Below are positions 50,006 through 60,177 of a DNA stretch of 64,000 nt, in pieces; the first letter of the stretch is position 1; each line of letters opens with the position of its first letter. The position numbers were made by a program, and so were the translations under genes. A model generated the notes under the pieces. The model did not search any database. It saw nothing but the letters and a program-made list of their open reading frames with translations, and was not told where the DNA came from. Origin of the DNA: Tilletia caries (lineage: Eukaryota > Basidiomycota > Exobasidiomycetes > Tilletiales > Tilletiaceae). The stretch is taken from positions 310,001 to 374,000 of the forward strand of contig JALUTQ010000018.1 of the NCBI GenBank assembly GCA_032718865.1, read 5' to 3'.

Positions 50006-50399
50006 CTTCCACCAGCAGGAAGCCAGCTGAGGCGGACTGAGGCTCAGTGAAAACGAAATCGTCGGGGGTGGCGGTTAGTCAGGGGGTAAGTCAGGGGGTA
50101 AGTTGACGGGGGTCCGTTTCGGTTGTCGGGGAGCAGCGGTGAATTGGGGGTAAATCGACGCTCGAGTTCCAGATTAGAGATTTGTAGTCGCGCAGGCAGC
50201 TTAGAAATTAAAACTTAGCCAATTACAGAGGTTGTATCGGCCCTGGGTCAATCTTTCTTTTTGTATGGTTCATTACAACACCACCAGCTCGCTCAATACA
50301 ACACAGCGTCCATGCAGCAGAGTTTGGAACTTAGCGATTTTCAGGCATCCAGCTGCCAGCGCTGGGGAGCTTGTCTCGGCCGATAGAACGAAGAGAAGA
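50006..50399. other. Left flank of the Copia insertion
   Basis: Holds GGGGGTAA-type motifs, some tandem (GTCAGGGGGTAA twice at 50079..50101). The stretch 50137..50157 is a near reverse complement of 55881..55902 on the far side of the Copia element. No gene. Confidence 0.4.
50395..50399. repeat. Target-site duplication GAAGA (left)
   Basis: GAAGA directly outside the 3' LTR; matched by GAAGA at 55170..55174 outside the 5' LTR. Confidence 0.8.
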
Positions 50400-50510
50400 T
50401 GTGAATACTGACTACTTGTATTGCGGGAGATAGGAAGGAGAAGACAGAGAAGGAAAAGATACAGAGGGCAAGCTGTCCTCCACCTCCACGTATGGTCACC
50501 GTTTCCCACA
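50400..50510 (-). repeat. Copia 3' LTR
   Basis: 111 bp, on the plus strand from TGTGAATACTG to GTTTCCCACA, so it begins TG and ends CA. Same sequence as 55059..55169. Very short for an LTR. Confidence 0.9.
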
Positions 50511-50519
50511 CTCCCTCTC
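50511..50519 (-). promoter_or_regulatory. Polypurine tract of the Copia element
   Basis: On the coding strand GAGAGGGAG abuts the 3' LTR, the expected place for the plus-strand primer. Confidence 0.7.
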
Positions 50520-50560
50520 AGCGCAGCTCACTGTTCCAAGTCTCCCTCTGAACCAGGCCT

Positions 50561-51660
50561 TCATGCTCCCGCTGCCAATGCCATCCCGATTGCTTGGGCG
50601 TGCTGATAGTGCTTGATCTGTCCTAGCGGCTTGGTGAAGGCATCTGCCGGGTTTATGTCGGTGGGGATGTACTGAAAGGCGAAGGCTCCCTCTTGCGTCT
50701 TGTCCCGAATCCAGTGATGCGCGATGTCGATGTGCTTGCTCCGGTCGTGATGGGAGCCGGGATTCTTGACCAGTTGGATCGCAGCTTGATTATCGCAATG
50801 GACGGTAACGGTGCCCATGCCCTGACCGGCTGCCTTGAGAACGCCGCTGAGCATAAGTGACTCGCGCCCGGCAACCCCTGCTGCCACGTATTCTGCCTCA
50901 GCAGTCGAGAGCGCCACTGCTCCCTGCTTCCGGGAGCCCCAGGATACCGCTCCTCCGCCCACAGTAAACACAAAACCGGAGGTCGACCTCCTGTCGTCCC
51001 GGTCCGCCGCCCAATCCGAATCAACGAAGCCTTCGAGGCTAATGTTGGCGTCCTTCTGTCCGCCAAAGGTCAGCTTGGCACCGGATGTTCGCTTCAAGTA
51101 CCAAAGGACGCGTTTGGCGGCAACGCGGTGAGTTTCGGTCGGGTCGGAGCTGAATCTGCCGAGCGTGCTAACCGCATAGGCCAGGTCTGGCCGCGTCCCC
51201 TGCGCCAAGTAGGCCAGACAGCCAACGATGGCCTGGAACTCCTTCTTGTCCGCCCGAGCTTCGCCGTCTGTCGCCTTGCGAGGATTGGCCTTCTGGTCCA
51301 TTGGTGTTTTGGCTGCGTTGCATTCTGACATGCCGAAGCGCGCGAGGACCTCCTTCGCATAACGTTCCTGGTCCAGCGTGATCGTCCCGTCCTCCCAGTT
51401 CCGACTGATGCGAATACCGAGGCAATGATGTGCCGGGCCCAAGTCCGTCCCCTTGAAGAGGCTGAGGAGCTCTTTCTTGACGTCTTCAATTCCGCCGCCC
51501 TTTGGTGCTGCAACAAGGATGTCATCGACATACACCAGGAGCATTGCCGGGCTGTCTCCCTCTCGCACGAACATCGTCGGATCGACCTTGCACTGTCCGA
51601 ATCCCAGAGTCTTGAGCGCTTCACGTAGGACCCTGTGCCACTCATGGCCGGATTGTTTGA
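50561..51660 (-). pseudogene. Copia RT C-terminal part and RNase H
   Basis: Frame 50561..51574 (open further upstream to the frameshift near 51660). It has the RT catalytic box YVDDILVAA, then the RNase H motifs VDSDWAADRDDRRSTSGF, ALSTAEAEYVA and HCDNQAAIQL, and ends near the 3' LTR. The frame is shifted by one base from the integrase/RT frame: the Copia motif LYGLKQ is broken at 51651..51665, where one base seems to be missing. Confidence 0.8.
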
Positions 51661-53427
51661 ACCGTAAAGTGCGAGATTGAGCTGCAAGGCGTCGTCGGGG
51701 GCTATTTCGTGTCCGAGCAGGTCCATGGCTTCGGGAGGCTCCATGTAGATCTCGTTCTGGAGCTTTGCGTTGAGATATGCCGTCTCGTAATCGATCTGAT
51801 GAACGTCCAAGTTCAGAGCGACGGCGGTTGCGAGCAGGAGTCGCATATTCTGGAGTCTTGACGTTGGTGCAAAAGTCTCATCAAAATCGACCCCTTCGAC
51901 TTGCGTGAAACCTCGAGCGACTAGGCGGGCCTTGTATTTCTGAATGCTGCCATCTGCATTCTTCTTGAGGCGAAGGACCCATTTCGACGTGACCAGGCTC
52001 TGTCCTCGTCGCTTCACGATCCTCCAAGTGCCTCTGTCCTTGTGCGAATTGATTTCCACGTTCATGGCGGCGAGCCATGCTTGTCTGTCCGGGCGTCGCA
52101 GGGCTTCCGATACCGTCCGCGGATCGTCGTATCCCACGTCTTCAGGGTCCAACACTGCGAAACAAGCATCGCCTGGTTCCTTGCGTTTCCGGCCGTTCGA
52201 CAGCATCCCAAACTGTGGCTCCTCTCCCGCAATCCGACTGCTCCTGCGCTCATGTCCCTCTGGTCCTCCTCTCCCCTGATTCTCTTGCACATCTCCCTGC
52301 GTCCGAGTCGCTTCTCCCTCTGCCACCCGCTGTCCTCCAGCTGACGTTCCTTCCCCAGACACGCTTCCCTCAGCTTCCTGATCTGCTCCCTCTCTCACAG
52401 GCTGTTCTCCTGCTGCCCCCCGCGCAATCTGATCTGTCCGTTCCCTCAGCCGTATCGTCAAGGTGGAGAGGGTCCGGGGCGAGACCGGGTTCCCTCCCGC
52501 GATCGTCCTGGCCGAGTCGACGACGTCGTCGGGTACGATGCCCTTGTCGAGCACCGTCTGCATGGCGCGGATGAGAACGGGGGTGGGAGCGGGCTGTTCC
52601 GAGAGAGGAGCTGGTGGTGCTGCTGCTAGTGGGACTGCTGGTGCTGGTACCGGACGGACTGTCACGTTGGCGATCCCCGGTGCGTCTGTTGTCCGCTGCT
52701 GTCCGGGATCAACGAGTGCGCTGGCGTCTTGATGGTCGTCGAAGATCACGGAATGCTCGACAATCTCCTTCTCCGTCGCAGGGTCCCACAAACAAGACGC
52801 GCCCCTGAATGCCGGTCCCAGGTACACGCAGGGCCTGGCTTTAGGGTCGAACTTGCCGTGTCGCTCCGTGCTCGCCTTCTTTGCCCAGGCGACACACCCG
52901 AACGGCCGGAAGTCTTCCGGCGCAGGAGGCTTCCCAAACAGCATCTCGTGGGGCGTCTTACCCTCTTTCAGTCCTGATGCGGTCACGCGATTCTTGATTC
53001 GCACTGCTGTCTCGACTGCCGCGGGCCAAAAGAATGTCGGCAGACTTGCCGCAATGAGCATTGTTCTGGTCATCTCTGTGAGTGTCCTGATGTTCCTCTC
53101 CGCCACTCCGTTGCTCTGCGGCGAGTACCGCGCCGTCACCTCATGTGTCACACCTCGATTCAACCAAAATTCATGCAAGTCCGCACTTTTGAATTCCAAA
53201 GCGCCATCTGTGCGTACACGGCTGATGGGAAGGTCCGGGAGTCTCGTCGACGCTTGGAGGCAGAACGATTTGATTGACTTGATCGCGTCAGACTTGCGGA
53301 GGAGAAGCTTGACCCAGACGTGCTTTGTGAAGTCGTCGACCAGGACCAGTCCGTACTTAGATCCTCCCAACGATTTCGAATCCTGCATGCGTTCGGGACC
53401 GAAGGTGTCAACGTGGATCAGTTCCAT
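51661..53427 (-). pseudogene. Copia integrase and RT N-terminal part
   Basis: The frame begins at ATG 53427 and continues the gag frame after a single TGA at 53433..53431. Integrase motifs are HVDTFGPERM, VRTDGALEF and SPQSNGVAERN (D, D, E). A Ser/Pro/Glu-rich linker follows, then RT with KWVLRLKKNADGSIQKYKAR, LVARGFTQVEGVDFDETFAP and DVHQIDYETAYLNA. It ends at the frameshift near 51660. Confidence 0.85.
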
Positions 53428-53430
53428 TGC

Positions 53431-55023
53431 TCACGTTGCTCGCTCGAGTGGGGAGAGGCGATGGTGGGGAGTCCTGGCAAGCTTGCCTTGCGCGCAGGCC
53501 GAGCAAAAACCGATGTCACCGAGGTTCTTGGGGAGGCCGGGAATGAGGCCAGAAGCAGCTGCCGCCTTTAGGACCTTCTCGTTGACATGTCCCAAGCAGC
53601 GGTGAGCGTGCACGGCCACGGGATCAATGTCGGGCTCACCCTTGACGAGCGCAGCGATGTCTTGAATGGTGTGAAGGCGAACGACCCAGCTTCCACCCCG
53701 AACCTCCGCTCGCATGACCGGATGACCTCCCTCCGCAGTCACGACCGTGGCGGACGCGTCGTCAAAAGTGATCCGGCAACCGGCTTTCGTGAGCCTCTTG
53801 CCGCCGATGAGGTTGCCTATCGTAGAGGGACAGTGCGCGACGTCTTGCAGGGTGATGATGTTACCCTCCTCTGTGATGACTTTGAGGGTTCCGTAGCCCT
53901 CCACAACCATCATGCCCCCGTTGGCGCACTCGATGCCGCTTCCAGGCGGGGCAATGCGGTACTCCGCGAGGTGCCCCTTGTTCTTGACGATGTGGCGGGT
54001 ACTTGCAGTGTCCAGGATGAAGAAGCTGGTGTGTGCGTGCTCGGATCCGACGGAGAAAGTGAACTCGAGGCCGAAGTCGCCGACGCTTCCGTTTCCTTCT
54101 TGTGGCTCGGGGGGCTGCTCCACTGCGACCGCTGCTCGATCGTGGGAGACGCCAGGCTGTAGTGACTGCAGGAACCGGTCGTGCTTGTCCTTGTGAATGC
54201 ACTCGTTCATCTGGTGACCCTCTTGCTTGCAGATGTGGCACCTGAAGGGAAACCTGTATCCTCCTCTGCCTCCTCGGCCGCGGGAACCACCTCGGCTCTG
54301 TCCGCTGCCCCTGTTGCTGTTTCCGCTGCTGCCGGAACCTTGCGTGCCCCCTGTTGTTGAGGGCTCAACGAAGAACACCGTCTCGTTCTTGCTTGGCGCG
54401 TGTTTGGCGTCTTCTGTCTTGATGTCATCTTCTTCCTCGAGTATGCCGACTCGGAGCTCCGCCCAGCTGGTGATGCTCTTGTGACTCTTGACCCAGTGTT
54501 GGTAGGGCGTCGAGAGGCTGTTGAGCAGCGCGATGCAGCGCTCGTCCTCGGAAGTGGGGCGGCCGATCTCGGCGAGCTGGGTGTAGAGGCCGGACAGCGC
54601 TGAGATGTGATCGCGCATCGATGCCGGGGGCTCGGCGAGGGCGGCTGCCAGCTTTCGACGAATGCGGAGGACGGCTTGGAGGGACTGGGGGGCGTACTCC
54701 TCGCGAAGATAGTCGTATAGTTCCTTCGGGGTGAGGCGCGGCTCACCAGCGGCTCGTCGCTCCTTGTTCTTGCCGGCGATGTCTCCTTGGATGTCGGCGG
54801 CACAGTTGAGGGACATGGTGGAGAAGGCGGCGTCGCACTTCTCGTCCCATTCCTCCTTCTTCTCGTTGCTCGCATTTGCTGCTGGTGCGGTCCCGGGTTC
54901 GACCGCCTTCCAGAGCTTCTTGCCGCGCAGCACTTCTTAGATCTGGAACTCCCACTTGGGCCAGTTCTCGCCATCGAGCAAGCAGATGCGCTTCTCGTCT
55001 CGGCGGTCTTGATCGTTGTTCAT
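53431..55023 (-). pseudogene. Copia gag and protease with in-frame stops
   Basis: The probable start ATG is 55023 (MNNDQDRRDEKR, then WPKWEFQI). A TAA at 54939..54937 interrupts the same frame; beyond it the frame is open to TGA at 53433..53431. The gag part is helical (UBN2-type), with a CCHC zinc knuckle CHICKQEGHQMNEC near 54230..54200. The protease site is ILDTASTRHIV. A GAG-pre-integrase region (HRCLGHVNEKVL, FCSACAQGKL) closes the frame. Confidence 0.8.
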
Positions 55024-55039
55024 CTTGGGCTTGCTCCCA

Positions 55040-55058
55040 GAGTCTTGAGCTCATAACC
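55040..55058 (-). promoter_or_regulatory. Copia primer-binding site, half-tRNA type
   Basis: Directly after the 5' LTR the coding strand reads GGTTATGAGCTCAAGAC. GGTTATGAGC is complementary to the anticodon stem-loop of initiator tRNA-Met, the internal half-tRNA priming used by Drosophila copia-like elements, rather than to a tRNA 3' end. Confidence 0.65.
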
Positions 55059-55169
55059 TGTGAATACTGACTACTTGTATTGCGGGAGATAGGAAGGAGA
55101 AGACAGAGAAGGAAAAGATACAGAGGGCAAGCTGTCCTCCACCTCCACGTATGGTCACCGTTTCCCACA
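55059..55169 (-). repeat. Copia 5' LTR
   Basis: 111 bp, identical as read to 50400..50510; TG...CA ends. Confidence 0.9.
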
Positions 55170-57389
55170 GAAGAGAAAGAAAAGAGGTGCGCGTCTTCTG
55201 CACTGTGCATACCACGCACCACGCACCTTCCACCGACCCGTCCATCCAGCCATCCAGCCATCCATCCCATCCACTCACTCATCAGCTTGCGCACCCTTGT
55301 CAGTCCATCACCCTGCTGCTGGCTGCGCGTCACTGACATCCCTCTCTAACTCCTCCCACTGACAAGACGCCAGCCCTCTCCCGACCACAGACTGCTCCTG
55401 ACCCGCTTCTCTCCTACCTTCTGCCCCGATCGATCACTGACTACTGACCATCCAGTCTCACTAACAGCTCACGCTTCTCTTTCATTGTCTCCTTCTCTTC
55501 TCCCTGTCTGCAGTCGTTCTCCGTCCCGTCTTCTCTGTCCCTCCCGTCTGCTTCCCCGTCTGCTGCCCCGTCTGCTTCCCCGTCTGCTTCCCTATCCCCT
55601 CCGTCTGCCTCAGCTTCCCGCTAGTGTTCCCTCAGCCTTCTCTTTCGTTGCGCTCGCAGCTGTTCTCTGTCTTTGTCTTTCTATCTCTGTGTGCAATCAA
55701 TTGGATCATGTCTATGCTTTGTGCTGCTGTGTGTGTCAGTGTGGTGCGGGCCAGCGGGCCGAGATTCCTGTCCGACGATCTACCGCCAATCGATTGGCGG
55801 TAGATCAGCTTTTTGGTGGTTCGGTAAATCGGCAAAAGGACGACAAATACGGCGGTTGGTTGTCGGTTGGCTCGCCCCTACGATTTACCCCCCAACTCAC
55901 CGGCGATTTTTTTTTTTGCTGAGACTGAGGCAGGGAATGGCTTCAAGCGCGCCTCAAAGTGAGACACGCTCTATACCGGGCAGCGCAACCGCGCAGGCGC
56001 AACTGAAACCGCGTCGCCTCCTCGCAACTTCACTTCTGCCAGAAGTAGATCTTCATGCTTCATGCTTCATGCTTCATTACTTCATTCACGATGACGACTC
56101 CAATTCTGCAAGTCCTCCTTCAAGACACTTATTGTCGCTTGCCGGCGTGCGTCCCGGCTCTCCTCGAGCTCGTCCGATTCGTTCCAATCGCCTGGCGATG
56201 CACTATGCTGAGTTACTGACCGACTGACCTTCTGACTTCTCCTGTTCCCTCGAACGGATTTGTTTCGCTTGGTTCTCTCTGCGACCAACGGAGGTTACGG
56301 AAACGACTACGTTACATACTGACGATAACTTCTGACTGCCTCTCGCAGATCTCAGCACAAACCAGCGTCTGCCTTAGCGATTGGCCAAGCTGCTTCTTCC
56401 TGAGGCTCCTCCGCTGTCCCAGCATTCGGCAACCTGTCCCGGTCGTTCTGCGGAGATCGGACCCAACAACAATATGTATCACGGGCCATGGCGGTATCAG
56501 CGTGCGGACGGTCGTCTGCGTTTCGGCAGGCCGTGACGTCCACCGCCAACGAAATCTCAGTCTCATTAGGACTTGGGGAGAGACTTGACAGATCCTTGGG
56601 AAACATAAGACCCGAAAGGTGAAACGAAGTCTAGCGCCCCTTTTGGAGAAGTCTTGTGAAGACAGGAAAAAAAACTTGAGGAAGACTTGGGGGAGCGGCT
56701 TGGGGAAGCACTTGCCAGCTTATGTAATGCACTCTGACCAACTCTATTTTGGGCGCCGATCTGAGCTAGCGCGTCTCAACAGACCCTGGCGTCTGGCTTT
56801 GTCCACCCATGACCCACGCATGCCATCCTGCTTCACCATGCAGTGTCCTCACCATCCAGCCTCAACACCTCCAGTCACCTACGTGTAACGATGACCCGCC
56901 AAAGACGGCGCTGTGGCGTGTTGTCTTTGCACCTTTGCTTGCTCCTTGTCGAATGCGACGATGTTCGATAAAATTGCAAAGACCCGTGACTCGGGTTCGC
57001 TGCGAGACTCACGCTAAAGACCAGCCATTTGAACGTCACGTGACAAGAAGCTGCGTGCCGCTCGAAAATGAGCAAAAAGCTGCCAGAAGTCTCCCTCAGG
57101 GCTCCATGGCAGGGTTTGCCCAAGTCTTGATGGGGCGAGCCTTGTCCAAGACTTTGGTGCTCAGACTGCCAAAAGTTCCCATGCGCAGTCTCATCGAGCC
57201 TCCATATGATGATTTCCAAAGAATTAGGCCCCCCAGGCTCATACAAGACTGGGATTTCGTTGGCGGTGTCGGGTGCCATGGCGAGCGGTGGGTAATGTGT
57301 TTTCGAACAGCCGTCGCCTTTCGGCGCGAGTGGTGTTGGTACAGGCGGAGGAGCACCCTCGTCTGGTCGCATCTGCTTTCGGGGCTGCG
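55170..57389. other. Gene-poor region right of the Copia element
   Basis: Begins with the right target duplication GAAGA. No supported gene. It contains a CCCCGTCTGCTT-type 12-bp repeat (55543..55603), a palindrome (listed) and ATGCTTC repeats (56049..56084). Several open frames on both strands lack motifs and splice continuity. Confidence 0.5.
55777..55806. repeat. Perfect 30-bp palindrome
   Basis: GATCTACCGCCAATC is followed at once by its exact reverse complement GATTGGCGGTAGATC. No spacer. It could form a cruciform or bind a dimeric protein, or be a relic of a short DNA element. Confidence 0.95.
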
Positions 57390-58100
57390 TTCGGGCCGCC
57401 ATCGACATCCAGCAAGTATCACGTCGACTTTTGTACGTCCTTCGCGTTTGGGGCGGCCGCGGGAACAGGCACATTCTCTGCCTTTGGACAGACTGCTTCA
57501 AGTGCAGCCGTGCAGGTGGCTCGAAGCCTGCTTTCGGTCAGCCCTCAGCGTTCGGTGCGACATCTAGTCAGTCGGTCAGGCGCATTCGGCGCAGGCCTTT
57601 CGATCCGCCAAAACAACGAGCACATTCGGGACAGGCAGATCGGCCTCATCTTCGTTCGTTCATTTCACTTCCACCAAAGATAGGACATCTGCTCTCGGGA
57701 TTTCATCAGGGTCTACCAGTGTGTTCGGCCGGCCAAGCGCGTTCGGTATGTGCCACCTTGAATGCGGCACCAGCCTCAGCGTTCGGGCGGAATCAGACCG
57801 GTCAACACAGCTTTTTGTCAGCGCATTTGGCGCTCCCGCTGCCACAACCTTTGCTCTCGGAACTGCCGCCTCCGAACGACCTGCCTTTGGAACGACCAGT
57901 GCATTCAGTGCACCATCGTCTGTGTTCGGGGCACCTTCCACAGCGGCCTTGAGATCAGCCGCGCCGACTACGACCGCAGCGTCAGTCACATCTGCTTTCG
58001 GGTCCTTCGCCGGTGCCCAGCCGAGCGCCTTTGGGACATCATTCTCAGCGACGGCAACTCTAGCATACGGCGCTCCAGCTGCACGGTTGACCCCCGTTCA
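57390..58100 (+). pseudogene. Decayed FG-repeat (nucleoporin-like) sequence
   Basis: Repeated SAFG, AFGA, AFGQ, VFGAP and FGTT motifs occur in all three plus frames in turn: about 57390..57540 in one, about 57520..57590 in another, and 57721..58080 in a third. Phenylalanine-glycine repeats spaced by Ser/Thr/Ala are typical of NSP1/NUP98-type nucleoporins. The frame changes and stops show decay or several hidden introns. No structured nucleoporin domain is seen. Confidence 0.55.
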
Positions 58101-58277
58101 GAATGACCCTCACGCGTTTCACTTCGTCCGATTCCGTCCCAGCACCTGCGTTCCAGGTCCATCAAGCGAACAGCTTCGAGTGGGACCAAATGATGGGAGG
58201 TCCTCCCGCCGTCGCGGTCCGATGAACTTGAGCAGATTTATCAAGCATGTTGTACAATTTACTCAATCTTAGGAATG

Positions 58278-58799
58278 TCACCTTGCAGCACCTCCTCCTT
58301 CGTCCTGATGGGAACGCCCATCGTCACCCGTCCGTTGTCGCTTTGAAGTCGAGCGCGTGATCCGTTTCGTCATTCCTGCACCGCCGTCCTCATCTTGGAA
58401 AGCTTTTCTCTTCATTCCTCTGGTCTTGTCGCCCAACGACACTCCCAAGCCCTCCGCCCACTCCTTGTACTGCGTGATCTTGACATGTTTGCGGTCCACA
58501 GCTTGGCCCTCCTTCTCCTCATCCCACCACACAGGCCCACGCTCCCCAAGTCCTTCCTTCGCCTTTTGAACACGGGCTCGAGCTTCGGCGACGAGAACTT
58601 TTTTGTCTGATGCCTTCGTAGACTTGTTGGCTTGTCCCACAGCTCGGCGGGCTGCCATGAGTTCCTTCGTCAGCGAGGCCCGGACGTCATCGGCGAGGTT
58701 TGGATTGGTGCGCCGCCAGAGCTGCCAGCCATTCCATAAGAAGTAATGCCCGTCTGGTGTGACCGGGTAGCCAGATGTAGTAGAAGGACTGCCGACCAT
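58278..58799 (-). CDS. Small protein resembling a bacterial/fungal unknown family
   Basis: Single exon, 173 residues from the ATG at 58799; the frame is open upstream to 58940 but that part looks like leader. The core has GHYFLWNGWQLWRRTNPNLA, LTKELMAARRAVGQA, ARARVQKAKEGLGERGPVWW and ITQYKEWAEGLGVSLG. This order (a xGRYxxxxxLWR start, LMxARRAV, AK..LGERGPVWW and a ..YxEW end) recalls a short uncharacterised family common in bacteria and scattered in fungi; I cannot name it. The C-terminal 50 residues are basic with KRITRSTSKRQR, likely a nuclear signal added in this lineage. Horizontal origin is possible. Confidence 0.6.
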   Translation of the reverse strand: MVGSPSTTSGYPVTPDGHYFLWNGWQLWRRTNPNLADDVRASLTKELMAARRAVGQANKSTKASDKKVLVAEARARVQKAKEGLGERGPVWWDEEKEGQAVDRKHVKITQYKEWAEGLGVSLGDKTRGMKRKAFQDEDGGAGMTKRITRSTSKRQRTGDDGRSHQDEGGGAAR

Positions 58800-60177
58800 G
58801 GCGAACGGCCTGCCAGTGAGTAATTTCGGGTAGAAAACCTCCTTGTGTTTGATATCGCTGAGGCGGAGGTGGTGCGGTGGTGGCGAAAGAGGGAAAAGGA
58901 AAAGATCCACAAGCCCACGATGGGCTGGGCGCCAATTCATGGAAGGTTCTATCCACTATATCCACAGTTGGACAGCAAGCGATCGTTGGGGTGGACAGGT
59001 CCTTTCTAAGCTGCACGCCGAAGCGTCGATGCTGAGCCAACTTTTCTCTCTCCAACCCCGTGCACGCAACGACGATGAGCGCCGAACCGAACCCCCTCTT
59101 TCGACCGTTGACACACCCAAGTCTTCTGAATCACCTTCGCCACGTCCTTGCCTGCAGCGAGCCCCTTCCGTATCACGGCACGGTCGAACGGGCGTGACAA
59201 GTAACGATTCCCAGTTGTACATGTCGATCAGCCGCTAGCACAACGGCTCCCTGCGCAGTCCTGACATATACCTCCCTCTGCCCTCTCTGTCCACAGAACA
59301 TTGCCAACGGCCGCCCTCGCAGTAGCTTGACTTTTCACATTTCACTCCCTCTCCGTCTCTCAGCAGTGGATCCAAACGCGATGACATTCGAAAGAGTATA
59401 GGGCTCAAGCGCTAATCCTCTTCCATCTGCACCAGAATTCAGGACGCCGTGCTCGACGGATATTTCCAAGGTCGGTCCGTGACGCGTGACGCTTGACGGC
59501 TGGCGCCTGGCGCGCCTGACGCTTGCTTCTGCGATGCTATACGGTGCGATCGAACGCCCAAAGTCTCACCTCGTCCCCCTTCACTATTTATTCACTCCCT
59601 TCCTCCTCCTCCGCGCACATTCCTCCCCTGCTTAGGACTTCCAGCGCGCATGGCTCCCCTTCGCCACCGCAAGGGCATTGCACAGCGCTAGATTGTGCTT
59701 CCGAGGCAAAGCAACACGAGCCTTGTCTTCGATTCCTCACTCACTGCTCTCTCCTGCCTGTTCTATCCTTCCGATCCTCAGATCTCAGGCGTGCCTGATC
59801 GTCGTCGGTTGGCCGTTATGTGCCGCGGATCTTAGGGCACGGTAGAAGCGCACCTAGCTAGTGTGTCCGCTACGCTCGTCGAGCATTCAGCCTTGCTGTA
59901 GTGCAAAAAGTCGGATAAGTTCAGTGTGTGATGGAGTACTCGTCACCTTCAGCTTGTCCCCCATTGCTTTGATCCCCTCTCTCTCCCCCTCTCTCTCTCC
60001 CTCTCTCACTTACTCTGCTATCTTCATCTTCATCTTCATCTTCACGACAACCTGCAATCTTCTGGTCTTTGAATCGCCTCCTCGACACAACCTGGACGCT
60101 CCTGTTCTCTTTTCGCGAGCTCGACATTTCACAAGGCTGCCAACAATCAACGCTCTTTTCAATACAATCCAACCAAC
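58800..60177. other. Intergenic, promoter side of the secreted repeat gene
   Basis: No exon supported. The last 200 bases carry CTCTCT and TCATCT simple repeats, a typical leader. Confidence 0.5.

Larger units (their letters stand above)
50400..55169 (-). mobile_element. Complete Ty1/Copia LTR retrotransposon
   Basis: 4770 bp, oriented right to left. It has two 111-bp LTRs identical as read, a Copia-type primer-binding site, a purine tract next to the 3' LTR, gag, protease, integrase, reverse transcriptase and RNase H in the Copia order. Flanking GAAGA at 50395..50399 and 55170..55174 is a perfect 5-bp target-site duplication. The coding region has two in-frame stops and one frameshift, so this copy is probably non-autonomous. 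Identical LTRs show a recent insertion. Confidence 0.9.

Noticed and set aside
50079..50160. GGGGGTAA repeats as telomeric sequence
   Set aside because: Only a few irregular copies; not a regular telomere repeat and internal to the contig.
56312..57567. Several 80-250 codon frames on both strands
   Set aside because: They overlap each other, have no shared motif and no phase-consistent introns.
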